Source of the DNA: Pseudomonas tremae
GTDB lineage: Bacteria; Pseudomonadota; Gammaproteobacteria; Pseudomonadales; Pseudomonadaceae
Assembly: GCF_001401155.1 (NCBI RefSeq)
Contig: NZ_LJRO01000305.1
Coordinates: 62,001-126,000, forward strand
Length of the DNA: 64,000 nt
Direction of reading: 5' to 3'
A program made the position numbers and the translations under genes. This document shows, one piece after another, positions 37,310 through 47,289 of this stretch. The stretch's first letter is position 1. Each line of letters begins with the position of its first letter. The notes below the pieces were generated by a model that worked only from the letters and a program-made list of their open reading frames with translations, had not been told where the DNA came from and searched no databases.

Positions 37310-38503
37310 TTACTTGAGCACGAAAGCCCGGATGCGTTCCGCTGCCTCTATGCACTCGGCCAGTGGCGCGACCAGCGCCAGACGCACGCGGCCGGCGCCC
37401 GGGTTGACGCCATCGACTTCCCGCGACAGGTACGAGCCGGGAACCGCAGTGACGTGTTGATCAACGAACAGGTCGCGACAGAATGCAGCGTCATCGGCGC
37501 CCACGTGTGGCCACAGGTAGAACCCGCCGTCCGGACGCTGCACATCCAGAACCGGAGCCAGAATGTCGAGCACCGCGTCGAACTTCTCGCGGTACAGGTC
37601 ACGGTTGGCGCGCACGTGATCTTCATCATTCCAGGCCGCGATGCTGGCCAATTGAGTTTGCACCGGCATTGCGCAGCCGTGATAGGTGCGATACAGCAGG
37701 AACGCTTTCAGAATCTCGGCATCGCCCGCGACAAATCCCGAGCGCAGCCCTGGCAGGTTGGAGCGCTTTGACAGGCTGTGGAACACCACGCAGCGCTTGA
37801 AATCCTCACGGCCCAGTTCGACACAGGCGCTGAGCAGGCCTGGCGGCGGGGTTTGTTCGTCGAAATACAGCTCGCTGTAGCATTCGTCGGCTGCAATCAC
37901 GAAATCATGCTCGTCAGCCAGCGCAATGAGTTTTTTCAGGGTTTCAACCGGAATCAACGCCCCTGTCGGGTTACCCGGCGAACACAGAAAGAGAATCTGG
38001 CAACGCTTCCAGATGTCCGGGCTGACTGCGTCGAAGTCCGGATTGAAGCCGTTCTCGCTCAGGCACGGTAGATAGTGAGGCTGGGCGCCGGCGAGAAATG
38101 CCGCGCCTTCATAGATCTGATAGAACGGATTCGGGCTGACCACCAGGCCGTCATCACTGCGATTGACCACTGTTTGAGTGAATGCAAACAGTGCCTCGCG
38201 TGTGCCGTTGACCGGCAGTACATTGCGCGCCGGGTCGATCCAGCCTTGCGGAACGCCAAACCGGCGACTGCACCACCCGGCAATCGCTTCGCGCAGTGCA
38301 GGGATGCCCAGGGTGGTCGGATAAACCGCCATCTGGTCGAGGTTGTCGGCCAGTGCCTTGGCAACGAAATCGGGGGAGCGGTGCTTGGGCTCGCCAATAG
38401 ACAGCGCCACCGGGCGTTTTTCCGGGTTGGGCGTCACGCTTCCGAGCAATGCGCGAAGCTTCTCGAAAGGGTAGGGCTGAAGCAGTTGCATGGCGTTATT
38501 CAT
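37310..38503 (-). CDS. dapC: N-succinyldiaminopimelate aminotransferase
   Basis: Transaminates N-succinyl-2-amino-6-ketopimelate to succinyl-LL-DAP. 397 residues, fold type I aminotransferase, with FLCSPGNPTG, AADECYSELYF and the PLP Lys in SLSKRSNLPGLR. The N-terminus LQPYPFEKLRALLG and placement between glnD and dapD match Pseudomonas dapC. Cytoplasmic homodimer expected. It follows glnD by 51 bp on the same strand. Confidence 0.95.
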   Translation of the reverse strand: MNNAMQLLQPYPFEKLRALLGSVTPNPEKRPVALSIGEPKHRSPDFVAKALADNLDQMAVYPTTLGIPALREAIAGWCSRRFGVPQGWIDPARNVLPVNGTREALFAFTQTVVNRSDDGLVVSPNPFYQIYEGAAFLAGAQPHYLPCLSENGFNPDFDAVSPDIWKRCQILFLCSPGNPTGALIPVETLKKLIALADEHDFVIAADECYSELYFDEQTPPPGLLSACVELGREDFKRCVVFHSLSKRSNLPGLRSGFVAGDAEILKAFLLYRTYHGCAMPVQTQLASIAAWNDEDHVRANRDLYREKFDAVLDILAPVLDVQRPDGGFYLWPHVGADDAAFCRDLFVDQHVTAVPGSYLSREVDGVNPGAGRVRLALVAPLAECIEAAERIRAFVLK

Positions 38504-38554
38504 GAAGCGTGTTCCTCGATGAGCTGCGTTGAGCCAGTGCGTGTGGTCGAGTGT

Positions 38555-41251
38555 TCATATGCTGATCCGCAGGTCGCCGCCGGTGTCCGAGTTGACGCTA
38601 AGTTGCTTGACGATCGCTTCCTGCAAACGGCTGCACAATTGCGGGTCGGAAAGCGGTTGATTGTTGGCGTCGGTGATGAAGAAAACGTCTTCCACGCGTT
38701 CACCGAGGGTTGCAATCTTGGCGTTCTGCAGGGACAGGTCGAACTCCAGAAAGATCTTGCCGACACGTGCCAGCAGGCCGGGCCGGTCTGGTGCCAGCAG
38801 TTCGAGCACCGTCACCGGACGCTGGGCGTCGTTGTGGATGGTGACCTGCGGCGCGAAGGCAAAATGCTTGAGCTGGCGGGGGACGCGGCGCTTGATGATC
38901 GTCGGATAGTCATCCGGGTTGTGCAGCGCCTCGGTAAGGCCTTCACGAATGTCCTGAATACGCTCAGGGTTGTTGCCGATCGAGCCGCCCTCATGGTCCA
39001 GCACGATGTAGGTGTCGAGTGTGAACTGACTGCTGGACGTAATGATGCGCGCGTCATGGATGTTCAGGTTCAGCTGGTCCATCGCTGCCACGGTCACAGC
39101 GAAGAAGTCATGCTGGTCCGGGGCATAGATGAAGATCTGCGTGCCGCCCTCGAACTCGCGCTGGGTCGTTTCCTTGATCAGCACCAGCGGGCCGCCGTCG
39201 GCTGGCTGCTGCAGGATTGCATCACTGTGCCAGGCTACATCACCAGCGGTGTGGCGCAGAAAATAGTCGTCGCCCAACGCTGACCAGAGTTGCTCGACGT
39301 CATCCGGATCGGTGCCGTTGCGCACGAGGATGTCCAGTGCGGCTATCTGCGTGCGTCGAATCTGCTCTTCCCGATCGACCGGGTTCTCCAGGCCGCGACG
39401 CAAGGCACGCTTGGTCTCGGTGTACAGCTGGCGCAACAGACTGGCCCGCCAGGAGTTCCATAGCGTGGGATTAGTTGCGTTGATGTCGGCGACGGTCAGC
39501 ACATACAGGTAATCGAGATGCACTTCATCGCCCACGAACTGGGCGAAATCATGGATGACCTGCGGATCGGAGAGGTCCTTGCGCTGTGCCGTGGTGGACA
39601 TCACCAGATGGTTGCTTACCAGCCAGACGATCAGCCGGTTGTCCCATGCAGGCAAGTGATGGCGCTCGCCGAATGCATGTGCGTCCACCGCACCGAGTTC
39701 GGAATGATCGCCACCGCGACCTTTGCCGATGTCGTGATACAGGCCGGCAAGGTAGATAAGTTCCGGCTTCGGCAGGCGCGCCATGATCTTGCTGGCCAGC
39801 GGGAATTTCTCGGAAACCTCGGTGTACTGCAGTTTACGCAAGTGCTTGATCAGGTTCAGCGTGTGCGCGTCGACGGTATAGATGTGGAACAGATCATGTT
39901 GCATCTGCCCGACGATATGACCGAATTCGGGCAGGTACAGGCCCAGAATACCGTAGCGGTTCATTCTACGCAGATTGCGATGGATGCCTGTCTCGCACTT
40001 GAACAGCTCGATGAACAGGCTGGTGTTGCGAATATCGTTGCGGAAATCGTCGTTGATCAGGTGCCGATGCTCGCGCAGCAGACGAATGGTGTCGGCACGC
40101 ACGCCTTTTATCTCAGGGTGCTGAGCCATCAGCACGAAAATCTCCATCATGGCGAAGGGTGTGCGCTTGAAGACGTTCGGGTTGGTTGCTTCTATATAGC
40201 CGTCGTGCAGCTGAAAGCGCGAATTGATCGGCTGAGGCGTGCCTCCGTCATCGGAAAGGATGACTTCCTCGAAGTGCTGGATGATCAGGTCGCTCAGCTC
40301 GGCGATGCTCATAACCACACGGTAGTACTTTTGCATGAAGCGCTCTATAGCGAGCTTGGCGTCATTGTCTTCGTAACCCAGCAGCCCGGCGATGCGCACC
40401 TGATAATCGAACAGCAGCCGGTCTTCGGATCGTCCGGCCAGCATGTGCAGGGCATAGCGTACTTTCCAGAGAAACTCCTGGGAGGAGGCCAGCAGGGCAT
40501 TTTCGCTCCCCAGCAGGAAGCCTTCGCCTGCCAGTGCATGCAGGTTCAGTGTGCCGTACTGACGCCGGGCGACCCAGAGAATGGTCTGGATATCGCGCAG
40601 GCCACCCGGGGACCCTTTGGCGTTGGGCTCCAGGTTGTATTCGGTGTCGTTGTATTTGTGGTGACGTTTTATCTGCTCGGCATGCTTAGCCAGAAAAAAC
40701 TCTTTGCTTGGCCACATGTGCCGGGTGCTGGTGACTTCCAGCATGCGCTGGCGCAAGTGCTCGGGGCCGGCGATGGTGCGGCTTTCCATCAGGTTGGTAA
40801 TCACCGTCAGGTCGGCCAGCCCTTCCTGCGCGCATTCGCGCACCGAACGGACGCTTTGTCCGACCTCCAGGCCGATATCCCACAGCAGCGTCAGAAAACG
40901 CTCGATAGGGTCGCGAAAAACTTCGTGATCATCGCTTTCCAGCAGGATCAGCAGGTCAATGTCCGAGTAGGGGTGCAGTTCACCGCGACCGTAGCCGCCC
41001 ACTGCCAGCAACGAGATGTCGGCATCTTCGCTCCATTCGAACTGATCCCAGGCCTTTTGCAAAATGTTGTCGACAAACCAGGCCCGATCCTCGATCAGTC
41101 GGCGAATGTCGCGGCCCGCTTTGAAACGATCGTCAAGAACATCTCTGGCTCTTCGGATGGCCTTCTTGAACGCAGCGATGGGGCTGGCTTTCAAGGCCAG
41201 TTCGGCCTGGAACTGGCCACGATCGAACAAGTCCGGATCTACTTGCGGCAT
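38555..41251 (-). CDS. glnD: GlnD, PII uridylyltransferase/uridylyl-removing enzyme
   Basis: Nitrogen sensor that uridylylates or deuridylylates PII in response to glutamine. 898 residues. Domains: nucleotidyltransferase (about 70-200, [19 protein letters not shown] with the metal-binding DxD), helical region, HD hydrolase (about 465-580, [16 protein letters not shown]), and two C-terminal ACT domains (about 700-780 and 810-895) that bind glutamine. All key motifs are intact. It is followed upstream by map on the same strand. Confidence 0.97.
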   Translation of the reverse strand: MPQVDPDLFDRGQFQAELALKASPIAAFKKAIRRARDVLDDRFKAGRDIRRLIEDRAWFVDNILQKAWDQFEWSEDADISLLAVGGYGRGELHPYSDIDLLILLESDDHEVFRDPIERFLTLLWDIGLEVGQSVRSVRECAQEGLADLTVITNLMESRTIAGPEHLRQRMLEVTSTRHMWPSKEFFLAKHAEQIKRHHKYNDTEYNLEPNAKGSPGGLRDIQTILWVARRQYGTLNLHALAGEGFLLGSENALLASSQEFLWKVRYALHMLAGRSEDRLLFDYQVRIAGLLGYEDNDAKLAIERFMQKYYRVVMSIAELSDLIIQHFEEVILSDDGGTPQPINSRFQLHDGYIEATNPNVFKRTPFAMMEIFVLMAQHPEIKGVRADTIRLLREHRHLINDDFRNDIRNTSLFIELFKCETGIHRNLRRMNRYGILGLYLPEFGHIVGQMQHDLFHIYTVDAHTLNLIKHLRKLQYTEVSEKFPLASKIMARLPKPELIYLAGLYHDIGKGRGGDHSELGAVDAHAFGERHHLPAWDNRLIVWLVSNHLVMSTTAQRKDLSDPQVIHDFAQFVGDEVHLDYLYVLTVADINATNPTLWNSWRASLLRQLYTETKRALRRGLENPVDREEQIRRTQIAALDILVRNGTDPDDVEQLWSALGDDYFLRHTAGDVAWHSDAILQQPADGGPLVLIKETTQREFEGGTQIFIYAPDQHDFFAVTVAAMDQLNLNIHDARIITSSSQFTLDTYIVLDHEGGSIGNNPERIQDIREGLTEALHNPDDYPTIIKRRVPRQLKHFAFAPQVTIHNDAQRPVTVLELLAPDRPGLLARVGKIFLEFDLSLQNAKIATLGERVEDVFFITDANNQPLSDPQLCSRLQEAIVKQLSVNSDTGGDLRISI

Positions 41252-41308
41252 TGAGCAGTATTCCTCGTGTCGGGCTGGGCGCGTTGGTGATCAGGCGTTC
41301 AACCGGGC

Positions 41309-42091
41309 TCAGGGAGCCTTTTGTGCAATGGTATCGTCGCTGCGTAAAGTGAAGATTTCGTAACCGTCAGCGGTCACCAGCAGGGTGTGCTCCCATTGTG
41401 CCGAAAGCTTGCGGTCCTTGGTGATTGCGGTCCAGCCATCGCCAAGAATCTTGGTTTCAGGTCGGCCCTGGTTGATCATCGGCTCAATGGTGAAAGTCAT
41501 GCCTTCTTTGAGCTCGATGCCGGTGCCTGCTTCGCCGAAGTGCATGACTTGCGGCTCTTCATGAAACACCTTGCCGATGCCGTGGCCGCAGAACTCACGC
41601 ACCACCGAGAAGCCGTTTTTTTCGGCGTGTTTCTGAATGACTGCACCGATGTCGCCCAGGCGTGTGCCGGGCTTGACGATTTCGATCGCCTTGTAGAGGC
41701 ATTCCTGGGTCACTTTCGACAGGCGCTCGGCCCATACCGGAACAGTGCCGACGTGAAACATCCTGCTGGTGTCGCCGTGATAGCCATCCTTGATCACGGT
41801 GACGTCGATATTGAGCGAGTCGCCGTCTTTAAGCTTCTTGTCGCTCGGGATGCCATGGCAGACTACCTGATTGATCGAAGTGCAGATCGACTTGGGAAAA
41901 CCCTTGTAATTGAGCGGGGCAGGGATCGCCTTCTGCTCGTTGACTATATAGTCATGACAGATGCGGTCCAGCTCTTCGGTGGTGACGCCAGGCTTGACGT
42001 GCGGCGCGATCATTTCCAGTACATCGGCGGCCAGGCGGCCGGCAATGCGCATCTTTTCGATGTCTTCCGGGGTTTTGAGGGTGATGGTCAT
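41309..42091 (-). CDS. map: Methionine aminopeptidase, type I
   Basis: Removes the initiator Met from new proteins; two-metal enzyme. 260 residues. Metal-ligand segments are visible: NIDVTVIKDGYHGDTSRMF (two Asp), CGHGIGKVFHE (His), FTIEPM (Glu) and the C-terminal Glu in WEHTLLVT. No N-terminal zinc extension, so type Ia. It is divergent from rpsB, the usual map/rpsB arrangement; the shared gap holds both promoters. Confidence 0.97.
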   Translation of the reverse strand: MTITLKTPEDIEKMRIAGRLAADVLEMIAPHVKPGVTTEELDRICHDYIVNEQKAIPAPLNYKGFPKSICTSINQVVCHGIPSDKKLKDGDSLNIDVTVIKDGYHGDTSRMFHVGTVPVWAERLSKVTQECLYKAIEIVKPGTRLGDIGAVIQKHAEKNGFSVVREFCGHGIGKVFHEEPQVMHFGEAGTGIELKEGMTFTIEPMINQGRPETKILGDGWTAITKDRKLSAQWEHTLLVTADGYEIFTLRSDDTIAQKAP

Positions 42092-42258
42092 GCTGAATCT
42101 CTCGACGTGGCTGGCACGTGGTTGGTGCGCAAAGCGGCAATTCTATCAGACCACCCGCGCCGGGTGATCATCGCTTCCTTCTATAGGCAATCGATGCGCG
42201 CTTAAAAGTCCGGTAAAACAAGAGGTTGATTGGAGTTCCGTTCTCTTCCCTTTTGTGA

Positions 42259-42266
42259 TATAAAAT
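42259..42266 (+). promoter_or_regulatory. Likely -10 region of rpsB-tsf
   Basis: TATAAAAT followed by a GC-rich discriminator (GCGCCG), as expected for a growth-rate-controlled ribosomal promoter. A good -35 hexamer at 16-18 bp is not obvious. The rest of the 313-bp gap (42092-42258) shows an inverted repeat CACCCG/CGGGTG at 42152-42166 and no gene. Confidence 0.55.
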
Positions 42267-42404
42267 GCGCCGCTTTCCAAGGTCCGTCCTTGAAGCACAA
42301 ACCCACACACGTGTCGACACGATGACCTGGGTGCCCTTGGCAGATGCCACTGGTTGGTCATTGGGATACGTGGAGGCCTAACCCGACTTATCAAGGAACT
42401 ATTT
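42267..42404 (+). ncRNA. rpsB leader (t44/tff-type S2 autoregulatory RNA)
   Basis: A roughly 135-base leader between the -10 region and the rpsB ATG in the map-rpsB gap. In gamma-proteobacteria this location holds the t44 (tff) RNA element, the 5' UTR through which S2 represses its own operon. I see complementary tracts suited to hairpins (CCAAGG/CCTTGG, 42277-42331), but have not folded it. Called by position and known family. Confidence 0.6.
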
Positions 42405-43145
42405 ATGTCCCAAGTCAATATGCGCGATATGCTTAAGGCCGGTTGCCACTTCGGTCACCAAAAGCGTTACTGGAACCCGTTAATGGCTAAGTACATTTTC
42501 GGCGCGCGCAACAAGATTCACATCATCAACCTTGAAAAAACCCTGCCGATGTTCAACGAGGCACTGACTTTCGTTGAGCGCCTGGCGTCGGGTAAAAACA
42601 AGATTCTGTTCGTTGGCACCAAGCGTTCCGCTGGCAAGATCGTTGCTGAAGAAGCAGCACGTTGCGGCTCGCCGTACGTCGATCATCGCTGGTTGGGCGG
42701 CATGCTGACCAACTTCAAGACCATCCGTCAGTCGATCAAGCGCCTGCGTGAGCTCGAAATACAGTCCGAAGACGGTACTTTCGCCAAGCTGACCAAGAAA
42801 GAAGCTTTGATGCGTACCCGTGATCTGGAAAAACTGGATCGCAGCCTGGGTGGTATCAAGGACATGGGCGGTCTGCCAGACGCACTGTTCGTCATCGACG
42901 TTGATCACGAGCGCATCGCGATCACCGAAGCCAACAAGCTGGGCATCCCTGTTATCGGCATAGTCGATACCAACAGCAGTCCTCAAGGCATTGACTACAT
43001 CATCCCGGGCAACGATGACGCAATCCGCGCCATCCAGCTGTACATGGGTTCGATGGCTGATGCTGTTATCCGTGGTCGCAACAATGTTGCTGGCGGCACC
43101 GACGTATTCGTCGAAGAAGCTCCAGCAGCTGCTGTAGAAGGCTGA
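42405..43145 (+). CDS. rpsB: Ribosomal protein S2
   Basis: 30S subunit protein, 246 residues. N-terminal [19 protein letters not shown] and [26 protein letters not shown] are diagnostic, as is the [22 protein letters not shown] block. ATG 42405 has TCAAGGAAC upstream; the open frame before it is leader sequence. Forms the rpsB-tsf operon with a strong terminator between the two genes that may partly separate them. Confidence 0.98.
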   Translation: MSQVNMRDMLKAGCHFGHQKRYWNPLMAKYIFGARNKIHIINLEKTLPMFNEALTFVERLASGKNKILFVGTKRSAGKIVAEEAARCGSPYVDHRWLGGMLTNFKTIRQSIKRLRELEIQSEDGTFAKLTKKEALMRTRDLEKLDRSLGGIKDMGGLPDALFVIDVDHERIAITEANKLGIPVIGIVDTNSSPQGIDYIIPGNDDAIRAIQLYMGSMADAVIRGRNNVAGGTDVFVEEAPAAAVEG

Positions 43146-43176
43146 GTAAAAACGCCTGGCGTTTACTCAGTACGCG

Positions 43177-43200
43177 AAAAGGGGGCTTAGCCCCCTTTTT
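43177..43200 (+). terminator. Terminator/attenuator between rpsB and tsf
   Basis: A 10-bp stem AAAAGGGGGC/GCCCCCTTTT with a 3-base loop and a T run. It is preceded by a second hairpin (about 43145-43169, GAGTAAA ... TTTACTC). Likely reduces tsf transcription relative to rpsB, as known in E. coli. Confidence 0.9.
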
Positions 43201-43335
43201 GCCACCTGTGAAATGATTTGTCGGTCTGTAGCCATGACCTTGTTGTCATGTGCTGCTGCCACCCTGATTTTTCAAGAATTGCACGCCCGGCGAGCCGGGT
43301 GGAATGGTTGAAGACCTATCCAAGAGGATTTTGAA

Positions 43336-44199
43336 ATGGCAGAGATTACTGCAGCGTTGGTCAAAGAACTGCGCGAGCGTACCGGCGAAGGAATGATGGA
43401 TTGCAAAAAGGCCTTGACCAAGGCTGGCGGCGACATCGAAAAAGCAATCGACGAAATGCGTGCTTCCGGCGCCATCAAGGCCGCCAAGAAAGCAGGCAAC
43501 GTTGCTGCTGAAGGCGCTATCGCTATCAAGGAAGACGGCAAGGCTGCCGTCATCATCGAAGTCAACTCGCAGACCGACTTCCTCGCTCTGCAGGACGATT
43601 TCAAGAGCTTCGTCGCTGCAAGCGTTGAAAAAGCCTTTGCCGACAAGATGACTGATGTCGCTCCGCTGATCGAAGCTCAGGAAGCTGCGCGTCTGGTACT
43701 GGTCGGCAAGGTTGGCGAAAACGTCAATATCCGTCGCCTGAAGCGCATCGAAGGTGACGTTGTTGGTGCTTACCTGCACGGCAACAAGATCGGTGTTGTG
43801 GTTACTCTGAAGGGCGGCGACGTCGAGCTGGCTAAAGATATTGCCATGCACGTAGCGGCAAGCAACCCCGAGTTCCTGTTGCCTTCGGAAGTGTCTGCCG
43901 AAGCGATCGAGCGCGAGAAGAGTGTCTTCCTGCAACTGAACGAAGACAAGATCAAAGGCAAGCCAGCTGAAATCGTCGAAAAGATGGTTGGCGGTCGTAT
44001 CACCAAGTTCCTGGCAGAAGCCAGCCTGGTTGAACAGGCTTTCGTCAAGAACCCTGAAGTCAAGGTCGGTGAGCTGGCCAAGAAAGCCGGCGCTGAAATC
44101 GTGTCTTTCACCTACTACAAAGTAGGCGATGGCATCGAGAAGCCAGTCGACAACTTCGCTGAAGAAGTCGCTGCTCAAGTAGCTGCCAGCAAGCAGTAA
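43336..44199 (+). CDS. tsf: Elongation factor Ts
   Basis: Nucleotide-exchange factor for EF-Tu. 287 residues with the N-terminal UBA-like domain (LVKELRERTGEGMMDCKKAL, the TxxGxMDCKKAL signature) and the core domain motif VEVNSQTDFLA-like (IIEVNSQTDFLAL). C-terminal helices close the protein. ATG 43336 has AGAGGA about seven bases upstream. Confidence 0.98.
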   Translation: MAEITAALVKELRERTGEGMMDCKKALTKAGGDIEKAIDEMRASGAIKAAKKAGNVAAEGAIAIKEDGKAAVIIEVNSQTDFLALQDDFKSFVAASVEKAFADKMTDVAPLIEAQEAARLVLVGKVGENVNIRRLKRIEGDVVGAYLHGNKIGVVVTLKGGDVELAKDIAMHVAASNPEFLLPSEVSAEAIEREKSVFLQLNEDKIKGKPAEIVEKMVGGRITKFLAEASLVEQAFVKNPEVKVGELAKKAGAEIVSFTYYKVGDGIEKPVDNFAEEVAAQVAASKQ

Positions 44200-44221
44200 G
44201 ACGGTTTTATAACTGTCGCCC

Positions 44222-44257
44222 CAAAGAGGCTGCCCGCATACGCGTGCGGCCTCTTTG
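44222..44257 (+). terminator. Hairpin after tsf
   Basis: Arms CAAAGAGGC and GCCTCTTTG enclose a GC-rich interior with a further short pairing (CGCA/TGCG). It starts 23 bp after the tsf stop; the T run is lacking, so termination is probable rather than certain. The rest of the gap to pyrH holds a probable promoter. Confidence 0.6.
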
Positions 44258-44404
44258 TCGAAAGGGGGCAGGAAATTTTTCTGGAGATTGTGCCCACAAG
44301 GCTGCATTCTCCCGACGCTTTCGAAGCGTCAAGCTAAAGTAAGCGCAGGCTTGAAATAGCTCGCACAGATTTTTTTCAGAAAAACGCCGCAGGAGAGATT
44401 CGCA

Positions 44405-45148
44405 ATGGCTCAGCAGGGCAGTGGTTATCAGGCTCGCTATAAACGCATTCTACTCAAGCTTAGCGGCGAGGCCCTCATGGGCTCGGAAGAGTTCGGCATC
44501 GACCCCAAGGTGCTGGACCGCATGGCGCTGGAAGTCGGTCAACTGGTCGGTATCGGCGTCCAGGTTGGTCTGGTTATCGGCGGTGGCAACCTGTTCCGTG
44601 GTGCAGCGCTGAGTGCTGCAGGCATGGATCGGGTGACTGGCGACCACATGGGAATGCTGGCCACGGTGATGAACGCGCTGGCAATGCGCGATGCGCTGGA
44701 GCGCGCTAATATCACCGCCATCGTGATGTCGGCCATTTCCATGCTGGGCGTGACGGATCATTATGATCGTCGCAAGGCCATGCGCCATCTCAGCGCCAAG
44801 GAAGTGGTTATTTTCGCTGCGGGTACGGGGAATCCGTTCTTCACAACCGATTCGGCGGCCTGCCTGCGTGCAATTGAAATCGACGCCGATGTGGTGCTCA
44901 AGGCGACCAAGGTGGACGGTGTGTACACCGCAGACCCGTTCAAGGACCCGAATGCCGAGAAGTTCGATCATCTGACTTACGATGAAGTGCTGGATCGCAA
45001 GCTGGGTGTGATGGATCTGACCGCAATCTGCCTGTGTCGCGATCACAAGATGCCACTGCGCGTCTTCAACATGAACAAGCCGGGTGCCCTTCTGAATATC
45101 GTCCATGGCGGCGCTGAAGGAACCCTGATCGAGGAAGCCCAACAATGA
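44405..45148 (+). CDS. pyrH: UMP kinase
   Basis: Phosphorylates UMP to UDP; hexameric bacterial enzyme controlled by GTP and UTP. 247 residues of the amino-acid-kinase fold: [37 protein letters not shown] and the [15 protein letters not shown] block. ATG 44405 has GGAGAG upstream. Its stop overlaps frr by ATGA. Gene order pyrH-frr-uppS-cdsA is strongly conserved. Confidence 0.98.
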   Translation: MAQQGSGYQARYKRILLKLSGEALMGSEEFGIDPKVLDRMALEVGQLVGIGVQVGLVIGGGNLFRGAALSAAGMDRVTGDHMGMLATVMNALAMRDALERANITAIVMSAISMLGVTDHYDRRKAMRHLSAKEVVIFAAGTGNPFFTTDSAACLRAIEIDADVVLKATKVDGVYTADPFKDPNAEKFDHLTYDEVLDRKLGVMDLTAICLCRDHKMPLRVFNMNKPGALLNIVHGGAEGTLIEEAQQ

Positions 45149-45702
45149 TCAACGAAATCAAGAAAGACGCCCAAGTGCGCATGCAGAAAAGCCTTGAGTC
45201 GCTGGCTCATGCCTTCACCCGCATCCGCACCGGCAAGGCTCATCCAAGCATTCTGGGTGGTGTCATGGTTCCTTATTACGGCGCAGACACGCCGCTGAGC
45301 CAGGTTGCCAACGTAACCGTCAAGGACTCGCGCACCCTGCAGGTTGTTGCGTTCGAACGCAATATGCTCGCTGCCGTCGACAAGGCTATCCAGAGCTCCG
45401 GTCTGGGCTTCAACCCGACCAACCTCGGTGAGCTGCTGCTGATCTCCATGCCGGCCCTGACCGAAGAAACCCGCAAGGGCTTCACCAAACAGGCCCGCGA
45501 TGCTGCCGAAGACGCCCGTGTGGCCGTGCGTAACATCCGCCGTGATGCGCTGAGCCAGCTGAAGGATCTGGTCAAGGAGAAGGAAATCAGTGAAGACGAA
45601 GAGCGTCGTGGTGCTGACGACATCCAGAAGCTGACCGACAAGTTCGTAGCGGAAATCGAAGTTGCGGTGAAGCAGAAAGAAGCTGATCTGATGGCTGTTT
45701 AA
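45145..45702 (+). CDS. frr: Ribosome recycling factor
   Basis: Splits post-termination ribosomes together with EF-G. 185 residues, with [26 protein letters not shown] and the C-terminal helix [15 protein letters not shown]. Coupled to pyrH by 4-bp overlap. Followed by uppS after 16 bp. Confidence 0.98.
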   Translation: MINEIKKDAQVRMQKSLESLAHAFTRIRTGKAHPSILGGVMVPYYGADTPLSQVANVTVKDSRTLQVVAFERNMLAAVDKAIQSSGLGFNPTNLGELLLISMPALTEETRKGFTKQARDAAEDARVAVRNIRRDALSQLKDLVKEKEISEDEERRGADDIQKLTDKFVAEIEVAVKQKEADLMAV

Positions 45703-45718
45703 GGTTTCGGACGCTTTC

Positions 45719-46474
45719 ATGGAAAAGATAAAACCGGCCGGGCCGTCATCGGTGCCGCGTCATGTCGCGATTATCATGGATGGTAATAATCGCTGGGCGA
45801 AGAAGCGCCTCCTGCCAGGCGTCGCCGGTCACAAGGCCGGCGTCGACGCTGTTCGGGCTGTTATCGAGGTGTGTGCCGAGGCCAAGGTCGAAGTGCTGAC
45901 CCTGTTCGCGTTTTCCAGTGAAAACTGGCAGCGTCCGGCTGAAGAAGTCGGTGCGTTGATGGAGCTTTTTTTCACAGCGTTGCGCCGTGAAACCAAGCGC
46001 CTGAACGAAAACGAAATCAGCCTGCGAATTATTGGTGACCGTTCGCGTTTTCACCCTGAGCTTCAGGCTGCAATGCGCGAGGCAGAGACGCGGACGTCCG
46101 GCAACAGCCGCTTCGTCCTGCAGATCGCTGCCAATTACGGTGGGCAGTGGGACATTGCACAAGCTGCCCAGCGTCTGGCGCGCGAAGTTCAGGCCGGGCA
46201 CCTGCAGCCGGAGGACATCACGCCCGAGCTGTTGCAGACCTGTCTTGCGACCGGCGACCTGCCTCTGCCGGACCTGTGCATTCGCACCGGTGGCGAGCAC
46301 CGCATCAGTAATTTCCTGCTTTGGCAGCTGGCGTATGCCGAGCTGTATTTCTCCGACCTGTTCTGGCCGGACTTCAAACACGATGCCATGCGCGCTGCGC
46401 TGGCTGATTTCGCTTCTCGCCAACGTCGCTTCGGTAGAACCAGCGAACAGGTAGAAGCTGGAGCCCGGGCTTAA
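45719..46474 (+). CDS. uppS: Undecaprenyl diphosphate synthase
   Basis: Cis-prenyltransferase making the C55 lipid carrier for peptidoglycan and O-antigen. 251 residues: catalytic Asp in AIIMDGNNRWAKKR, FSSENWQRP, and DLCIRTGGEHRISNFLLWQ with the downstream ELYFSDLFWPDF. The stop shares one base with the cdsA ATG (46474). Cytosolic, membrane-associated. Confidence 0.97.
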   Translation: MEKIKPAGPSSVPRHVAIIMDGNNRWAKKRLLPGVAGHKAGVDAVRAVIEVCAEAKVEVLTLFAFSSENWQRPAEEVGALMELFFTALRRETKRLNENEISLRIIGDRSRFHPELQAAMREAETRTSGNSRFVLQIAANYGGQWDIAQAAQRLAREVQAGHLQPEDITPELLQTCLATGDLPLPDLCIRTGGEHRISNFLLWQLAYAELYFSDLFWPDFKHDAMRAALADFASRQRRFGRTSEQVEAGARA

Positions 46475-47289
46475 TGCTGAAACAACGGATTATCACGGCA
46501 CTCATTCTGTTGCCGATCGCGCTGTGTGGTTTTTTCCTGCTCACCGGCATGTATTTCGCTCTGTTCATCGGAGGCGTTGTCGTGCTGGGCGCCTGGGAAT
46601 GGGCGCGACTGGCCGGGTTCGCTTCCCAGTCTATGCGCTTGGGCTACGCAGCTCTGGTCGCCATCCTGCTGTTTCTCATGTATCTGCTGCCGGGTCTCGA
46701 GCCCTGGGTGCTTGTCGCCGCCGTTATCTGGTGGGGCGTTGCGACCTATCTGGTCCTCACTTACCCTGATTCCAGCAATCACTGGGCGAGCGCGGTCTGC
46801 AAGCTTGTGATCGGGCTGCTGGTGCTGCTGCCTGCCTGGCAGGGGCTGGTGTTGATAAAGCAGTGGCCGCTGGGCAACTGGCTGATTCTGTCCGTGATGG
46901 TGCTGGTCTGGGCTGCCGACATCGGTGCCTATTTCTCCGGCAAGGCTTTCGGCAAACGCAAGCTGGCGCCCAAGGTAAGCCCGGGCAAGAGCTGGGAAGG
47001 TGTATACGGTGGGCTGGTGGTCAGTCTGGGCATTACTGCCGCCGTGGGTATCTCCCGTGACTGGACGGCTGTCCAGTTTGTCGCCGGGCTGCTGGGTGCA
47101 GCGGTAATCGTGTTCATTTCCGTGATCGGTGATCTGACTGAAAGCATGTTCAAGCGCCAGTCCGGTATCAAGGACAGCAGCAATCTGCTGCCCGGGCACG
47201 GCGGCGTACTGGACCGCATAGACAGCCTGACCGCTGCTATACCCGTTTTTGCCGTCCTGTTATGGGCTGCTGAATGGGGTGTGATGTGA
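46474..47289 (+). CDS. cdsA: Phosphatidate cytidylyltransferase
   Basis: Makes CDP-diacylglycerol from phosphatidate and CTP, the branch point of phospholipid synthesis. 271 residues, about seven or eight membrane helices. The C-terminal CDS signature is complete: [21 protein letters not shown] followed by VLDRIDSL. Begins inside the uppS stop and ends in GTGA overlap with dxr. Confidence 0.96.
   Translation: MLKQRIITALILLPIALCGFFLLTGMYFALFIGGVVVLGAWEWARLAGFASQSMRLGYAALVAILLFLMYLLPGLEPWVLVAAVIWWGVATYLVLTYPDSSNHWASAVCKLVIGLLVLLPAWQGLVLIKQWPLGNWLILSVMVLVWAADIGAYFSGKAFGKRKLAPKVSPGKSWEGVYGGLVVSLGITAAVGISRDWTAVQFVAGLLGAAVIVFISVIGDLTESMFKRQSGIKDSSNLLPGHGGVLDRIDSLTAAIPVFAVLLWAAEWGVM

Noticed and set aside
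37193..37480. Hrp-box promoter for the metallopeptidase
   Set aside because: No GGAACC-N15/16-CCAC arrangement on the minus strand upstream of the start.
39518..41254. 578-codon open frame opposite glnD
   Set aside because: Antisense shadow of a strongly recognised gene; no ribosome site or domain.
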